From positions 105,922-169,921 of the forward strand of contig NZ_JAQKPV010000012.1 in the NCBI RefSeq assembly GCF_028200735.1: a stretch of 64,000 nucleotides of DNA, read 5' to 3'. The position numbers were made by a program, and so were the translations under genes. Source of the stretch: Streptomyces sp. ACA25 (lineage in GTDB: Bacteria; Actinomycetota; Actinomycetes; Streptomycetales; Streptomycetaceae). Below the pieces are notes generated by a model that worked only from the letters and a program-made list of their open reading frames with translations, was not told where the DNA came from and searched no databases. Positions 1-7,553 of this stretch are shown in pieces; within the stretch, counting starts at the first letter, position 1, and the number at the start of each line of letters is the position of its first letter.

Positions 1-507
1 ATGGAAGTGCCGGATGAGCACCGCACCCAGGATGCCGATGAAGATGGCCGCCAGCCACAGCAGTTGCCGGTCCGCGACGGTGTCGCCCTCGCCGACACCG
101 GGCGGATTGGCCGGGTAGCGGAGCCCCGGGACGAGGGAGACGGCGAAGAACCCGGCGGCGGCCAGCGCCAGCGCACGCGGCCAGGGCCGGTCCGTCAGCG
201 CGGTGCCGCGGTGGATCAGGGCGTGGACCAGTGCGAAGAACACGCCGATCGCCAGGCCGGTCACCACGGCGGTGACGACCAGCCCGACGTGCTGGGTGCC
301 CCGCGAGAAGAGCTCCTCGTGGAGGTGGTCGTGCGCATGGCCGTGACCCGCGGCGGACTCGCGTTCCTCCTCGAGCCGGACCGCACGGTCCAGCAGCGGA
401 CCGGCGACGAGCAGGGAGAACAGCCCCGAAACCAGCCCGGCGAGGCCACCGGCGGCGAGGCCGCGGCCGAGCAGGGGCAGGACGGGGTAGGGAGTTGACT
501 GGTTCAT
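1..507 (-). CDS. cbtA: CbtA-type cobalt transporter subunit (3' end cut by window)
   Basis: Membrane subunit of a cobalt uptake system, partnered by the small CbtB protein just upstream. Translation from the ATG at 507 begins MNQSTPYPVLPLLGRGLAAG and continues with hydrophobic segments. Between the first two segments lies a His/Asp/Glu-rich loop (GHGHAHDHLHEE), typical of CbtA metal handling. The remaining visible part contains further membrane segments, and the frame is still open at base 1, so the C-terminus is outside the window. It lies 20 bases after cbtB on the same strand, so both should be under the upstream cobalamin riboswitch. The family is clear; the metal is inferred from the riboswitch and the family. 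Confidence 0.85.
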   Translation of the reverse strand, partial: MNQSTPYPVLPLLGRGLAAGGLAGLVSGLFSLLVAGPLLDRAVRLEEERESAAGHGHAHDHLHEELFSRGTQHVGLVVTAVVTGLAIGVFFALVHALIHRGTALTDRPWPRALALAAAGFFAVSLVPGLRYPANPPGVGEGDTVADRQLLWLAAIFIGILGAVLIRHFH

Positions 508-527
508 GAGTGAGCGGTCCCCTCGGG

Positions 528-749
528 TCAGTGGCAGGGGGCGCCGAAGAGGTGACGGCCGTCGTGCGAGAACTCGTGCAGGTAGGCACCGGTGGCGGCG
601 ATCGCCTGACCGTTGTCGAAGAAGACTGCCCAGAGGGCGAGCAGCGCGATGACCGCGATGAAGGCGGCGATGGTCCAGTCACGGGCGGGGACGGTGGTGT
701 CCGTACCGGCGCCGGTCCCGGCGGCCGGCGACGCGAGGTGCTGCGACAT
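528..749 (-). CDS. cbtB: CbtB small cobalt transporter subunit
   Basis: A 73-residue protein with one membrane helix (about residues 26-46) followed by a His-rich tail, YLHEFSHDGRHLFGAPCH, the hallmark of CbtB. The tail probably binds the metal and works with CbtA. The start at 749 is chosen because GGAGGAGG stands seven bases upstream; an in-frame ATG nine codons earlier lies before that ribosome site. It is the first gene of a two-gene operon, cbtB-cbtA, downstream of a cobalamin riboswitch, so expression is expected to fall when cobalamin is plentiful. Confidence 0.9.
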   Translation of the reverse strand: MSQHLASPAAGTGAGTDTTVPARDWTIAAFIAVIALLALWAVFFDNGQAIAATGAYLHEFSHDGRHLFGAPCH

Positions 750-784
750 CAGAATTCCTCCTCCTGGGGTTTCCACGCCCCATG

Positions 785-930
785 GATCGGAGAGCGACGG
801 GTCAGTTCCTGACTTCCGGCCAGCACAAGGGCTGTCCGGACACAGTGGCGGGACCGTCCCGGGTTCGCACCGGGTTCCTGGGCTCCGTCGCCTCGCTATG
901 AAATTGCGGAAGTACTGAGAGTCGCAGCGG
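785..930 (-). ncRNA. Cobalamin (B12) riboswitch upstream of cbtBA
   Basis: On the minus strand the leader contains the conserved core GGAACCCGGTGCGAA, then GGTCCCGCCACTGTG (about 875 down to 840), and further on GCCGGAAGTCAGGAA, the usual cobalamin-aptamer signatures in the usual order. Between the aptamer and cbtB a small hairpin (TGGGG pairing with CCCCA) lies next to the GGAGGAGG ribosome site, so control of translation is plausible. Ends are approximate. Confidence 0.9.
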
Positions 931-965
931 GGCGTGCCCCTGTCAACGTGATGCGCACGGCACCG

Positions 966-2114
966 TCATGGCGGGCTCGTCGCCTCCTCGGGACGACCCT
1001 GCGACCTCGGCAGCGGCCAGGAGGGCCCGTCCGGGCTGTCGAGCCACACACGTTGCCGGTCACCGTCAACACTCAGGCCGAACCGCTCGGGGCCCGGCCG
1101 TCCCGCGGCTTCGTACACCTGGTGCGCCTCCTCCAGCCGGGCCCACACCCTGCGCGGTCCGGCTTCGGCGACCCGGTTCTCCCGGTCCAGCCGGGCAGTG
1201 GAGCCGTCGGCCGCCCGGACCCGGACACCGCACCGCTCCCGTCCGGCCGACAGGTCGCGGCTCCACTCCAGGTCAGGCTCGATGATGCTCACCAGGAAGC
1301 GGAAACCGTCGTCCGCGCTGTCCGTCGCCGACAGCCGGGTGGTGCGGGCCTCGGCGGGGTCCGCATCGACGGGCACGGCGCGCCCGCGGCCCGAGGTCTC
1401 CGTGCGCAGCGGCATGAAGTACGCGGTACCGAGGAACGGGCCGCCCGCCTGCGCTTCACCGGTCCGGTGCAGCCGTACCAGCCCGTGGCCGAGTGGGGCC
1501 AGGATGATCCCGTCCTCGGTGAGCTGCCGGAGCCAGGCCGTCGGAACGGCGTCGATGCGGCAGGTCGCGATGATGCGGTCGTAAGGGGCCCGTTCCGCCC
1601 AGCCGTCCGCACCGTCACCGGTGATCACGCACGGTGCGTGCCCGGCGGCCGCGAGGTGGGCCCGGGCCGCGGCCGTCAGCCCGGGAGCCAGGTCGATGCT
1701 GGTGACGGCGTCGTCGCCGAGCCGGTGCGCCAGCAGCGCGGCGTTGTATCCCGTGCCCGCGCCGATCTCCAGGACCTGCTGACCGTCGGCCACCCGCAGT
1801 TCGTGAAGCATCGTGGCCATCAGGGACGGCTGCGAGCTGGAGGAGGTCGGCTCCCCGCTGGTCCGCTGGGTGACCAGCGCCTCGTCGGAGTGCACTCCGA
1901 CGAGCCAGGTCCGCCGCAGCCGGGGCTCCTCCGGGCAGATCCGGAGCCCGGAGGGATCGTAGTAGGCGGGCACGAACACGTGCCGCGGAACCCGCCGGAA
2001 AGCTTCCCGCCAGGCGGGATCGGTCAGTACTCCCGCGCTCTCCAGGGTCGCCACGAGCTGCTCCCGCAGCGGCGCGGCCTCTCGGTCCAGGTCCTCGGTA
2101 CGCTGCACTTCCAC
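966..2114 (-). CDS. Protein-L-isoaspartate O-methyltransferase-like protein
   Basis: SAM-dependent methyltransferase of the PCMT family. The N-terminal half carries the family pattern: an opening that matches PCMT (FRRVPRHVFVPAYY), a block around SQPSLMATMLHEL, and the SAM-binding motif VLEIGAGTGYNAALLA. At about 380 residues it is much longer than the roughly 210-residue repair enzyme. The C-terminal extension may set a different substrate. Similar long forms occur both as stand-alone genes and next to peptide natural product genes, but no partner precursor is adjacent here. The GTG at 2114 follows an AAGGGG; an ATG at 2159 in the same frame is possible. It has no SARP-type box and probably lies outside the cluster. 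Confidence 0.75.
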   Translation of the reverse strand: MEVQRTEDLDREAAPLREQLVATLESAGVLTDPAWREAFRRVPRHVFVPAYYDPSGLRICPEEPRLRRTWLVGVHSDEALVTQRTSGEPTSSSSQPSLMATMLHELRVADGQQVLEIGAGTGYNAALLAHRLGDDAVTSIDLAPGLTAAARAHLAAAGHAPCVITGDGADGWAERAPYDRIIATCRIDAVPTAWLRQLTEDGIILAPLGHGLVRLHRTGEAQAGGPFLGTAYFMPLRTETSGRGRAVPVDADPAEARTTRLSATDSADDGFRFLVSIIEPDLEWSRDLSAGRERCGVRVRAADGSTARLDRENRVAEAGPRRVWARLEEAHQVYEAAGRPGPERFGLSVDGDRQRVWLDSPDGPSWPLPRSQGRPEEATSPP

Positions 2115-2345
2115 GCGCCCCTTCGCTGACTCACTGCTCCACGTGACCGGCCACAGCACCCTGCCACGGCTTCCCGTCCACCCCTAGCAGCATGGCCGGT
2201 GGATCGGCTGTGCCGCATCCGCTGTGCGGTGTCCGCGGCGACGCCGGCTCCGGGCCCGAGGCCATGGCGCCGCTCCCCCGTGAAGGCCCTCGCCGCGGCG
2301 CCCGCATTGCGGGAGGTGGGCCGGGGGGTGAGGCAGTATGGAGCA

Positions 2346-2669
2346 ATGAGCGTAGTGAAGATCAACGTACTGCAGGTGCCGGCCGAGCAGCGCGAGACGT
2401 TGGAGAAGCGTTTCGCGGCCCGGGCCGGCTCCGTGGAGAACTCCGACGGCTTCGAGTGGTTCGAGCTGCTCCGCCCGGTGGAGGGCACCGACCAGTACCT
2501 GGTGTACACCCGTTGGCGCAGCGAGGAGGACTTCCAGAACTGGATGAGCGGTTCGATGCGCGAGGCGCACGGGGATCAGGGCGGGGAGAGCGGCCGCAGG
2601 CCCGCCGCCTCCGGCTCCACCCTCTGGTCCTTCGAGGTCGTCCAGCAGGCGTCCCCCAGGGTCCCCTGA
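2346..2669 (+). CDS. Antibiotic biosynthesis monooxygenase (ABM) family protein
   Basis: A 107-residue dimeric alpha/beta barrel protein of the ABM fold. It begins MSVVKINVLQVPAEQRETLE, has the middle EWFELLRPVEGTDQYLVYTRW, and ends in a segment that includes WSFEVVQQ. Related proteins are widespread, conserved genes in Streptomyces, so it is more likely a housekeeping heme or quinol-handling protein than part of the polyketide cluster. The start is chosen by similarity; the GGAG before it is only two bases from the ATG, so a GTG three codons in could also serve. Confidence 0.75.
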   Translation: MSVVKINVLQVPAEQRETLEKRFAARAGSVENSDGFEWFELLRPVEGTDQYLVYTRWRSEEDFQNWMSGSMREAHGDQGGESGRRPAASGSTLWSFEVVQQASPRVP

Positions 2670-2748
2670 CCCCGGGTGCCCCTGTCCTGTCCCCGTCGGG
2701 TGCCGGATTTCCCGGTCCGGCGGGGCGTGCGGGTCTCCGTGGGAACGG

Positions 2749-3456
2749 TCAGCGGGCGTGGGCGCTGAGAGCGGGGCGGGTGGCTTCCCAGGTGGACAGA
2801 ATGGCGGAGGTGTAGGGACCCAGGCCGCGCAGGCGGGCGGCGATGAGGTCCCCGGGGGTGTCCACGTCGAGGCGCAGGCCGACGATGCCGGGAATGGCGA
2901 GTTCGTGGGCGCCGCCCCGGGTGTGCCGCAGGCGGGATCCGGAGCCGAAGGACGGTGCGAGGCGGTCCGGGCTGCAGGCGGTCAGCACGGTGGTGCTCCC
3001 GCTGTTCCGGTCGCTGACGAACGCCCTGGGGTGGGCACCCGCGGCGCTCAGCGCCCGCCGCAGTTCGGACGGCCGCAGAGTCGGCAGATCAGTGGTGAGA
3101 GCGGCGACGGCCGCTGTGGGCGCCAGGGAGGCGACGAGCGCGGCACCGTGCCGGACGGCGGTGTTCAGCCCGCTCCGGGGAGGCGCTTCGGCGGTGACCG
3201 CGCCGAGCGTCCGGGCCTGCCGGGCGGCGAGCGGGTCTCCGGTCGCCACGACGACCAGGCCCACGCACTCGGTGGCCCGCACCGCCCGCAGGGTGTCCAG
3301 AAAGAGGGCGTGCGCCAGCTCCCCGCGCCGGTACCCGGTGACCGGGGCGAAACCGGCCTTGGCGTGGGAGAAGGGCTCGACCGGCAGGATCACCGCCCAC
3401 GCGACTTCGGCGGCGCGTGGGTGGGGGATGGGTGATCCGCCGGAAGGCCCTGTCAT
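2749..3456 (-). CDS. cofC: CofC/FbiD-like guanylyltransferase (F420 pathway)
   Basis: A 235-residue nucleotidyltransferase-fold protein resembling CofC/FbiD, which joins GTP to 2-phospholactate or phosphoenolpyruvate in cofactor F420 synthesis. Matching features are the opening WAVILPVEPFSHAKAGFAP, a VVVATGDP segment, the metal-site region ALTTDLPTLRP, SDRNSGSTTVLT, and the end region GLRLDVDTPGDL. The other F420 genes and any clear F420-dependent reductase are absent from the window. It sits at the left edge of the polyketide cluster, divergent from the SnoaL-like gene, with heptad-like repeats between them. It could be a duplicate that boosts F420 for a reductase encoded elsewhere. Confidence 0.75.
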   Translation of the reverse strand: MTGPSGGSPIPHPRAAEVAWAVILPVEPFSHAKAGFAPVTGYRRGELAHALFLDTLRAVRATECVGLVVVATGDPLAARQARTLGAVTAEAPPRSGLNTAVRHGAALVASLAPTAAVAALTTDLPTLRPSELRRALSAAGAHPRAFVSDRNSGSTTVLTACSPDRLAPSFGSGSRLRHTRGGAHELAIPGIVGLRLDVDTPGDLIAARLRGLGPYTSAILSTWEATRPALSAHAR

Positions 3457-3540
3457 GACGCAGATGCTGGGGGAGGAGGCTGGAGAACGGGCGGAGGCCC
3501 GGCGGAGCGCACCGGGGAGGAGAATCCGGGCCGGGGCGGG

Positions 3541-3583
3541 TGGAGCGGTCCTCCAGCACCGCTGGAGGGCGGCCCTGCACGAT
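3541..3583 (+). promoter_or_regulatory. SARP-type promoter before the SnoaL-like gene
   Basis: Heptads TGGAGCG, TCCAGCA and TGGAGGG start at 3541, 3552 and 3563 (11 bp apart). Eight bases later comes a -10-like CACGAT at 3578-3583. The heptads also form an inverted repeat, so the divergent cofC-like gene may share them; its own -10 candidate is weaker. Confidence 0.6.
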
Positions 3584-3640
3584 CGGGACCCAAGAGGTCC
3601 GGTCCCGGTCCGGAGGGACCGGCGACGAGAGGAGCGAGTC

Positions 3641-4084
3641 GTGGTCCACCCGGTCCAGTCCAGGACACAGCAGGTCAGTGGAGATCTGTACGCGGAGGTG
3701 CAGACGTTCTTCGCGCGGCAGATGCGTCATGTCGATTCCCTCGACATCGAGGGGTTCGCCGATACGTTCACCGCGGACGGCGTGGTCGTGCACGCCTCGG
3801 GGGAGCGGGCCGAGGGGCGCGAGGCGATGATCGCCGGCATGCGCGCCAATCTGCCCCGCTACCAGGGAATCGCCGTCCGGCACTGGTTCGACAAGCTGCT
3901 GATCGAACCGCAGGGGGAGGACACCGTGCACGTGTCGTACTACACCCTGGTCACCCAGACGGACCGGGACGGGAAGGTGGCGTTCCAGCCGACCTTCACG
4001 GTGGACGACGTGCTGGTGCGGCGCGACGGGCAGTTGTTCACGCAGTCGCGGGTGATCCACCGGGACACCCCCGCGCAGCCCTGA
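3641..4084 (+). CDS. SnoaL/NTF2-like fold protein
   Basis: A 147-residue protein of the NTF2/SnoaL fold. Members are small cyclases, isomerases or hydroxylases in aromatic polyketide pathways. Visible family features are the helix FFARQMRHVDSLDIEGFADT, the following TADGVVVHASG, the EGREAMIAG helix, and a C-terminal sheet with FTVDDVLVRRDGQLFTQSRV. The GTG at 3641 follows GAGGAG. A SARP-type box about 60 bases upstream ties it to the cluster. The exact step is unknown; ring closure or hydroxylation of a polyketide intermediate are the usual roles. Confidence 0.75.
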   Translation: MVHPVQSRTQQVSGDLYAEVQTFFARQMRHVDSLDIEGFADTFTADGVVVHASGERAEGREAMIAGMRANLPRYQGIAVRHWFDKLLIEPQGEDTVHVSYYTLVTQTDRDGKVAFQPTFTVDDVLVRRDGQLFTQSRVIHRDTPAQP

Positions 4085-4200
4085 GCACGGGTCCCGTGCG
4101 GGGGAGCGGGGGGCAGCATCCTGCGGTGGCCGCGTCCGGTCCGGGCGCGGCCACCGGGGCGGGTGCGCGCCTCGGTGGTGAGCGGGTGAGCTCAGCCGGA

Positions 4201-4237
4201 ACGGCCATACGGCGGGGATCACGCGCTGTATGGCCGT
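4201..4237. terminator. Inverted repeat after the 63-residue peptide gene
   Basis: Ten-base arms ACGGCCATAC (4201-4210) and GTATGGCCGT (4228-4237) with a 17-base loop, between the convergent ends of the SnoaL-like gene and the peptide gene. A terminator is likely but there is no T-run. Confidence 0.4.
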
Positions 4238-4267
4238 CGGCGGGCCGGGGCCCGGGACACCGGCGGG

Positions 4268-4459
4268 TCAGTCGACGCCACGCCAGATGTGCGGCTCGAA
4301 GCCCTCGTCCTCCTCCCCGGCCAGCAGCCGGGGCAGTGTCAGCAGGGGGGGAACGTCCGGTGCCGGCACTGCGGGTGCCGGCACTTCCGGGGTCGGTTCG
4401 GGGTACTGCGTCAGTGTCGCCGGAGCCGTCGTCGTCGGCTCCAGGGTCTGCGTGTCCAT
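4268..4459 (-). CDS. 63-residue acidic, Pro-rich peptide, unknown
   Basis: I do not recognise this product. The first 45 residues are rich in Thr, Pro, Ala and Val, with a PEPTPEVPAPAVPAPDVPP stretch; then comes an acidic patch GEEDEG and a short tail FEPHIWRGVD. The ribosome site GAGAGG seven bases before the ATG is good, and the gene closes the ketoreductase-flavin reductase-cyclase operon, 78 bases after the cyclase. The layout (long bland leader, acidic joint, short tail with His and Trp) is like some ribosomal peptide precursors. Cys, Ser and Thr are absent from the tail, so it does not suit azole or lanthionine chemistry. A small accessory protein is equally possible. Confidence 0.5.
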   Translation of the reverse strand: MDTQTLEPTTTAPATLTQYPEPTPEVPAPAVPAPDVPPLLTLPRLLAGEEDEGFEPHIWRGVD

Positions 4460-4537
4460 GATGCATCCTCTCGTATGCTGCTGGTTTTTTCCTTTCCTTA
4501 TCGGCCCTCCGGGGGAGGGGCGTGGCTGATCATCGGT

Positions 4538-5461
4538 TCAGGCGTGACAGTCCGGAAGCCGGCCGTGGAAGGTGACCATGTCCTGGAACGCGGCCAGCAC
4601 ATCGATCGGCGCCCCGGGCGGGGTTCCCCGGCGTTCGGCATAGGCGCGATGCAGATTGGCGGCCAGCCGTTCGGAGTCCGTCAGGCGGGCGTAGGCACCG
4701 AGACCGGCGGTGCGGGCCGCGTCCAGCGGCGGGAGTCCGTTGCGCAGACCGTCGTCGGCCACCCGCAGCACCCAGCGCAGGTACTCCTCGGTCTCGTCCA
4801 GTACCTCCGGTCCGGCGACCGGGCCGTGCCCGGAGACCACAAGGCGCGGGCGGAGTGCCCGCATCTGCTCCAGAGCCCGGAACGAACCCTCGAAGGACCC
4901 CATCAGGACGAAGGGAGTGACCTGCGACCACACCGTGTCGCCGGTGAACAGCACGCCGCGCTCCGGAATCCAGGCCAGGACGTCCCCTCCGGTGTGGGCC
5001 GGCCCCAGGTGCATCAGCTCCACGCGCAGTTCTCCGACGTGCACGGTCAGCCGGTCCGGGAACGTCAGATCGGGCAGTGTCAGGGAGATGTCCCCCCATG
5101 CGACATCCGGCCACAGGCCGCAGAGACCGAGCCCTGACTCCGCCATGTCGGAACGGGCACTGTCATGGGCGATGATGCGGGCGCGCGGCGTGAACAGGGA
5201 GTTGCCGAAGACGTGGTCGCCGTGGAAGTGGGTGTTGACGAGCAGGCCCGGCCCCCCGGGAACCACCCTCTCGACCTGGTCCCGCAACTGCTGGGACCGT
5301 GCCTGTGTCGCCGCGGTGTCGATGAGCAGCGCGGAACCGCCGTCGGTGACGAGGCCGGCGTTGTTCAGGCACCAGCCGCCGTCCTCCTGGACGAAGGCGT
5401 GCACCCCTTCGGCGATCTCGTGCAGCGTTCCCGGACCGGCAGTGGTCATGGCGGCGCTCAC
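4538..5461 (-). CDS. Metallo-beta-lactamase-fold polyketide cyclase (ActIV-like)
   Basis: A 307-residue metallo-beta-lactamase-fold protein that matches the second/third-ring cyclases of actinorhodin type (ActIV). It starts with a GVHAFVQEDGGWCLNNAG segment, has the zinc motif THFHGDH, then PAHTGGDV, LFTGD and a late SGHGPV, all in the expected order. Such enzymes catalyse an aldol cyclisation of the polyketide, forming the second ring. The GTG at 5461 overlaps the flavin reductase stop by four bases (GTGA) and has GGAGGAGG upstream, so translation is coupled. An ATG four codons in is the alternative start. It belongs to the SARP-box operon starting at the ketoreductase. Confidence 0.85.
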   Translation of the reverse strand: MSAAMTTAGPGTLHEIAEGVHAFVQEDGGWCLNNAGLVTDGGSALLIDTAATQARSQQLRDQVERVVPGGPGLLVNTHFHGDHVFGNSLFTPRARIIAHDSARSDMAESGLGLCGLWPDVAWGDISLTLPDLTFPDRLTVHVGELRVELMHLGPAHTGGDVLAWIPERGVLFTGDTVWSQVTPFVLMGSFEGSFRALEQMRALRPRLVVSGHGPVAGPEVLDETEEYLRWVLRVADDGLRNGLPPLDAARTAGLGAYARLTDSERLAANLHRAYAERRGTPPGAPIDVLAAFQDMVTFHGRLPDCHA

Positions 5462-5991
5462 CGGTCCTCCTCCGGCTGCGGGAGCCGGCTGAAGCTGCCC
5501 TGGTGGAACAGCAGTGGACGGCTGCCGGCCGCTCCTCCGTGCAGCGCCACGACCCGGCCGATCAGCAGGACGTGGTCCCCCGCCGGGTGGACCGCGTGCA
5601 GGAGGCACTCGAAGGACGCGACCGCGTCGGGGACCACCGCGTTGCCGGTGATCCCTTCCACCGCGCCGCAGCGCAGCATCGCGGCGACACCGTCGGGCCG
5701 GTCGCGCCGTGCGAATTCGCCGGCCAGCTCACGGTGCGACTCGGAGAGGACATTGACGGCGTAGCTCCCGGTCTGCTCCACCAGGGGACGCATCCTGCCG
5801 TCCGTGGTGACGGAGACCGAGATGAGCAGCGGATCGAGGGACAGCGAGGTCAGGCTGTTGACGGTCATGACGCGGGTGCTGGGGCCGCTGCCCCGGGTCA
5901 GCAGGGTGACTCCGGTGGGGAAGCACCCCATGGCGGCGCGAAAGGCAGCGGTGTCCGGTCCGGCGACCAGGGCGTTTCCGGCGTTCGGCAT
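5458..5991 (-). CDS. Flavin reductase (ActVB-like)
   Basis: A 177-residue FMN-binding split-barrel protein of the flavin reductase family. It shows the typical opening RAAMGCFPTGVTLLT, then VMTVNSLTSLSLDPLLISVSV, a middle with AVNVLSESHRELAGEFA, and an end with GRVVALHGG. Proteins of this type supply reduced flavin to a separate monooxygenase; the best partner here is the acyl-CoA-dehydrogenase-fold monooxygenase at 7639-8754, as for ActVB and ActVA-ORF5. It lies 23 bases after the ketoreductase and overlaps the cyclase by four bases. Confidence 0.85.
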   Translation of the reverse strand: MPNAGNALVAGPDTAAFRAAMGCFPTGVTLLTRGSGPSTRVMTVNSLTSLSLDPLLISVSVTTDGRMRPLVEQTGSYAVNVLSESHRELAGEFARRDRPDGVAAMLRCGAVEGITGNAVVPDAVASFECLLHAVHPAGDHVLLIGRVVALHGGAAGSRPLLFHQGSFSRLPQPEEDR

Positions 5992-6014
5992 GATGAGGTT
6001 CCTTCCCGGGTCGG

Positions 6015-6800
6015 TCAGTAGTTCCCGAGCCCGCCGCAGACGTTGAGGGCCTGCGAGGTGATCGAGGCGGCGGTGTCCGTGGTGAGGTAGCCGACCAGGC
6101 CGGCGACTTCCTCCGGAGTGGAGTAGCGGCCCATGGGGATCTTCGCCTGGAACTTCTCCAGGACGTCCTGTTCGGTGATACCCCAGTGGCCGGCGTATCC
6201 CTGCCGGACCCGCTGGGCCATCGGTGTCTCGACGTAGCCGGGGCAGACGGCGTTCACGGTGACGCCGGTCTTCGCCAGCTCGTTGCCGACCGCCTTGGTG
6301 AAGCCGATGACACCGTGCTTGGACGCGGAGTACGGGGCGGCCAGCGCCACGCCCTGCTTGCCGCCGGTGGACGCGATGCTGATGACCCGGCCCCAGCCGT
6401 TCTCCAGCATGCCGCCGTGGCGCAGCACCTCCCTGGTGACGCGGAAGACGCCGTGCAGGTTGACGTCGATCACGTCGAACCACTGGGAGTCCGCCAGCGT
6501 GGCGGTTACGCCGCCTCCGCCGCGACCCGCGTTGTTGACCAGGATGTCGATCCGGCCGTACTCCTCCACCGCGGCGGCGACGGCATGGGTGACCTGTTCG
6601 GCGGAAGAGACGTCACAGGCTGTGCCGGCGGCCTCCAGACCTTCCTCGCGCAGGCGCTTCACCAGGGCCTGCACGTCCTCGGCGGAACGCGCACAGCCGA
6701 ACACCGCGATGCCCTGGCGGGCCAGCATCTCGGTGACGGCGAGGCCGATTCCGCTGGTCGCCCCGGTGATGAAGGCGATCCGTCGTCCCGTTTCGGTCAT
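6015..6800 (-). CDS. ActIII-type polyketide ketoreductase
   Basis: Short-chain dehydrogenase of 261 residues, very like the C-9 ketoreductases of aromatic polyketide clusters. NADPH motif TGATSGIG near the N-terminus, LVNNAG, catalytic Ser in ISIASTGGK and Tyr/Lys in YSASKHG. The signature TVNAVCPGYVETPMAQRVRQ is characteristic of the ActIII group. The loop that is PGG in ActIII reads RGGGGVT here, so the proline at the stereochemical position is a glycine. It is expected to reduce the carbonyl that directs the first ring closure. The ATG at 6800 gives the usual ActIII length. First gene of a four-gene operon with a SARP-type box upstream. Confidence 0.9.
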   Translation of the reverse strand: MTETGRRIAFITGATSGIGLAVTEMLARQGIAVFGCARSAEDVQALVKRLREEGLEAAGTACDVSSAEQVTHAVAAAVEEYGRIDILVNNAGRGGGGVTATLADSQWFDVIDVNLHGVFRVTREVLRHGGMLENGWGRVISIASTGGKQGVALAAPYSASKHGVIGFTKAVGNELAKTGVTVNAVCPGYVETPMAQRVRQGYAGHWGITEQDVLEKFQAKIPMGRYSTPEEVAGLVGYLTTDTAASITSQALNVCGGLGNY

Positions 6801-6838
6801 CTTGTGTCTCCAGTGCTCGCACGGCTCGGGTGGCGCTG

Positions 6839-6881
6839 ACCGTGACAACGGTTCCTCGGAGAGTCCTCGCCCCGCTCTCGG
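6839..6881 (-). promoter_or_regulatory. SARP-type promoter for the ketoreductase operon
   Basis: Read on the minus strand: heptads CCGAGAG, GCGAGGA and CCGAGGA, spaced 11 bp, then 8 bp, then the -10-like CACGGT (6844-6839). Same geometry as the oppositely facing box at 6903. Confidence 0.65.
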
Positions 6882-6902
6882 GCGGCGGTGGAGCGTGGCC
6901 GG

Positions 6903-6945
6903 TCGAGTGGCCGTCGACGTGCTGTCGAGGAGGGCGCGGGACCTT
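6903..6945 (+). promoter_or_regulatory. SARP-type promoter for the SRPBCC gene
   Basis: Heptads TCGAGTG (6903), TCGACGT (6914) and TCGAGGA (6925), exactly 11 bp apart. An 8 bp gap leads to GACCTT at 6940-6945. Clearest heptad triplet in the window, facing away from the ketoreductase box. Confidence 0.75.
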
Positions 6946-6983
6946 GGCCCGGTCCGACGTCCACATGTGAACGAGGAGACCCC

Positions 6984-7451
6984 ATGGCCGAGCAGCCGCT
7001 CCCCGACGTACGGAAGTCAGTGATCGTGGAGGCCACTCCCGACCAGTGCTTCAAGGTTTTCACCACGCGTCCGGAGGACTGGTGGCCGCCGACCCACGTC
7101 CTGCTGGACAAGCCGCGGGCGGGTCTCGCCTTCGAGCCGCAGGTGGGCGGGCGGTACTACGAGTGGGACGGGGAGGGCCGGGAGATCGCCTGGGGGCGCG
7201 TCCTCACCTGGGAGCCGCCCCTCGGGCTGTCCATGACCTGGCGTGTCTCGCCGCGCTGGCAGCCGCTGCCGGACGACGAGTTCGCCAGTGAGATCGAGGT
7301 CCGGTTCACGCCCGTGGACGACCGTCGCACCAGGGTGGAGCTGGCGCACGTGAAGCTCCACCAGCACGGCGAGGGCGCGGAACGCATCTTCCAGGCGCTC
7401 GACGGGCCCAGCCCGGGGGAGACCCTCGAACGCTTCGCGAAGCTCTTCTGA
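6984..7451 (+). CDS. SRPBCC/AHSA1-like small-molecule binding protein
   Basis: A 155-residue single-domain SRPBCC protein. It begins with KSVIVEATPDQCFKVFT, has the sheet region FEPQVGGRYYEWDGEG and REIAWGRVLTWEPP, and ends with a long C-terminal helix. Many such proteins are cyclase/aromatase subunits or ligand carriers in aromatic polyketide pathways; the AHSA1 branch also includes general stress proteins. A SARP-type box directly upstream argues for a role in this pathway. It is a single-gene unit closed by a strong hairpin. The substrate is unknown. Confidence 0.75.
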   Translation: MAEQPLPDVRKSVIVEATPDQCFKVFTTRPEDWWPPTHVLLDKPRAGLAFEPQVGGRYYEWDGEGREIAWGRVLTWEPPLGLSMTWRVSPRWQPLPDDEFASEIEVRFTPVDDRRTRVELAHVKLHQHGEGAERIFQALDGPSPGETLERFAKLF

Positions 7452-7484
7452 CAGCGGCACCGACTGCTCCGGCACCGGTGGGAA

Positions 7485-7518
7485 CGGCCCCCTGCCCCGA
7501 ACACCGGGCAGGGGGCCG
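7485..7518. terminator. Hairpin terminator after the SRPBCC gene
   Basis: Perfect 13-base stem (7485-7497 with 7506-7518, CGGCCCCCTGCCC type) with an 8-base loop, 34 bases after the stop codon. Confidence 0.75.
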
Positions 7519-7553
7519 GTGCCTTTGCTGCCCGGCCGGGGCGGGACGGCAGG

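Noticed and set aside
966..2114. Lanthipeptide-associated (FxLD-type) role for the isoaspartate methyltransferase-like gene
   Set aside because: No FxLD leader, LanB, LanC or LanM gene is nearby, and the 63-residue peptide at 4268 lacks Cys, Ser and Thr in its tail.
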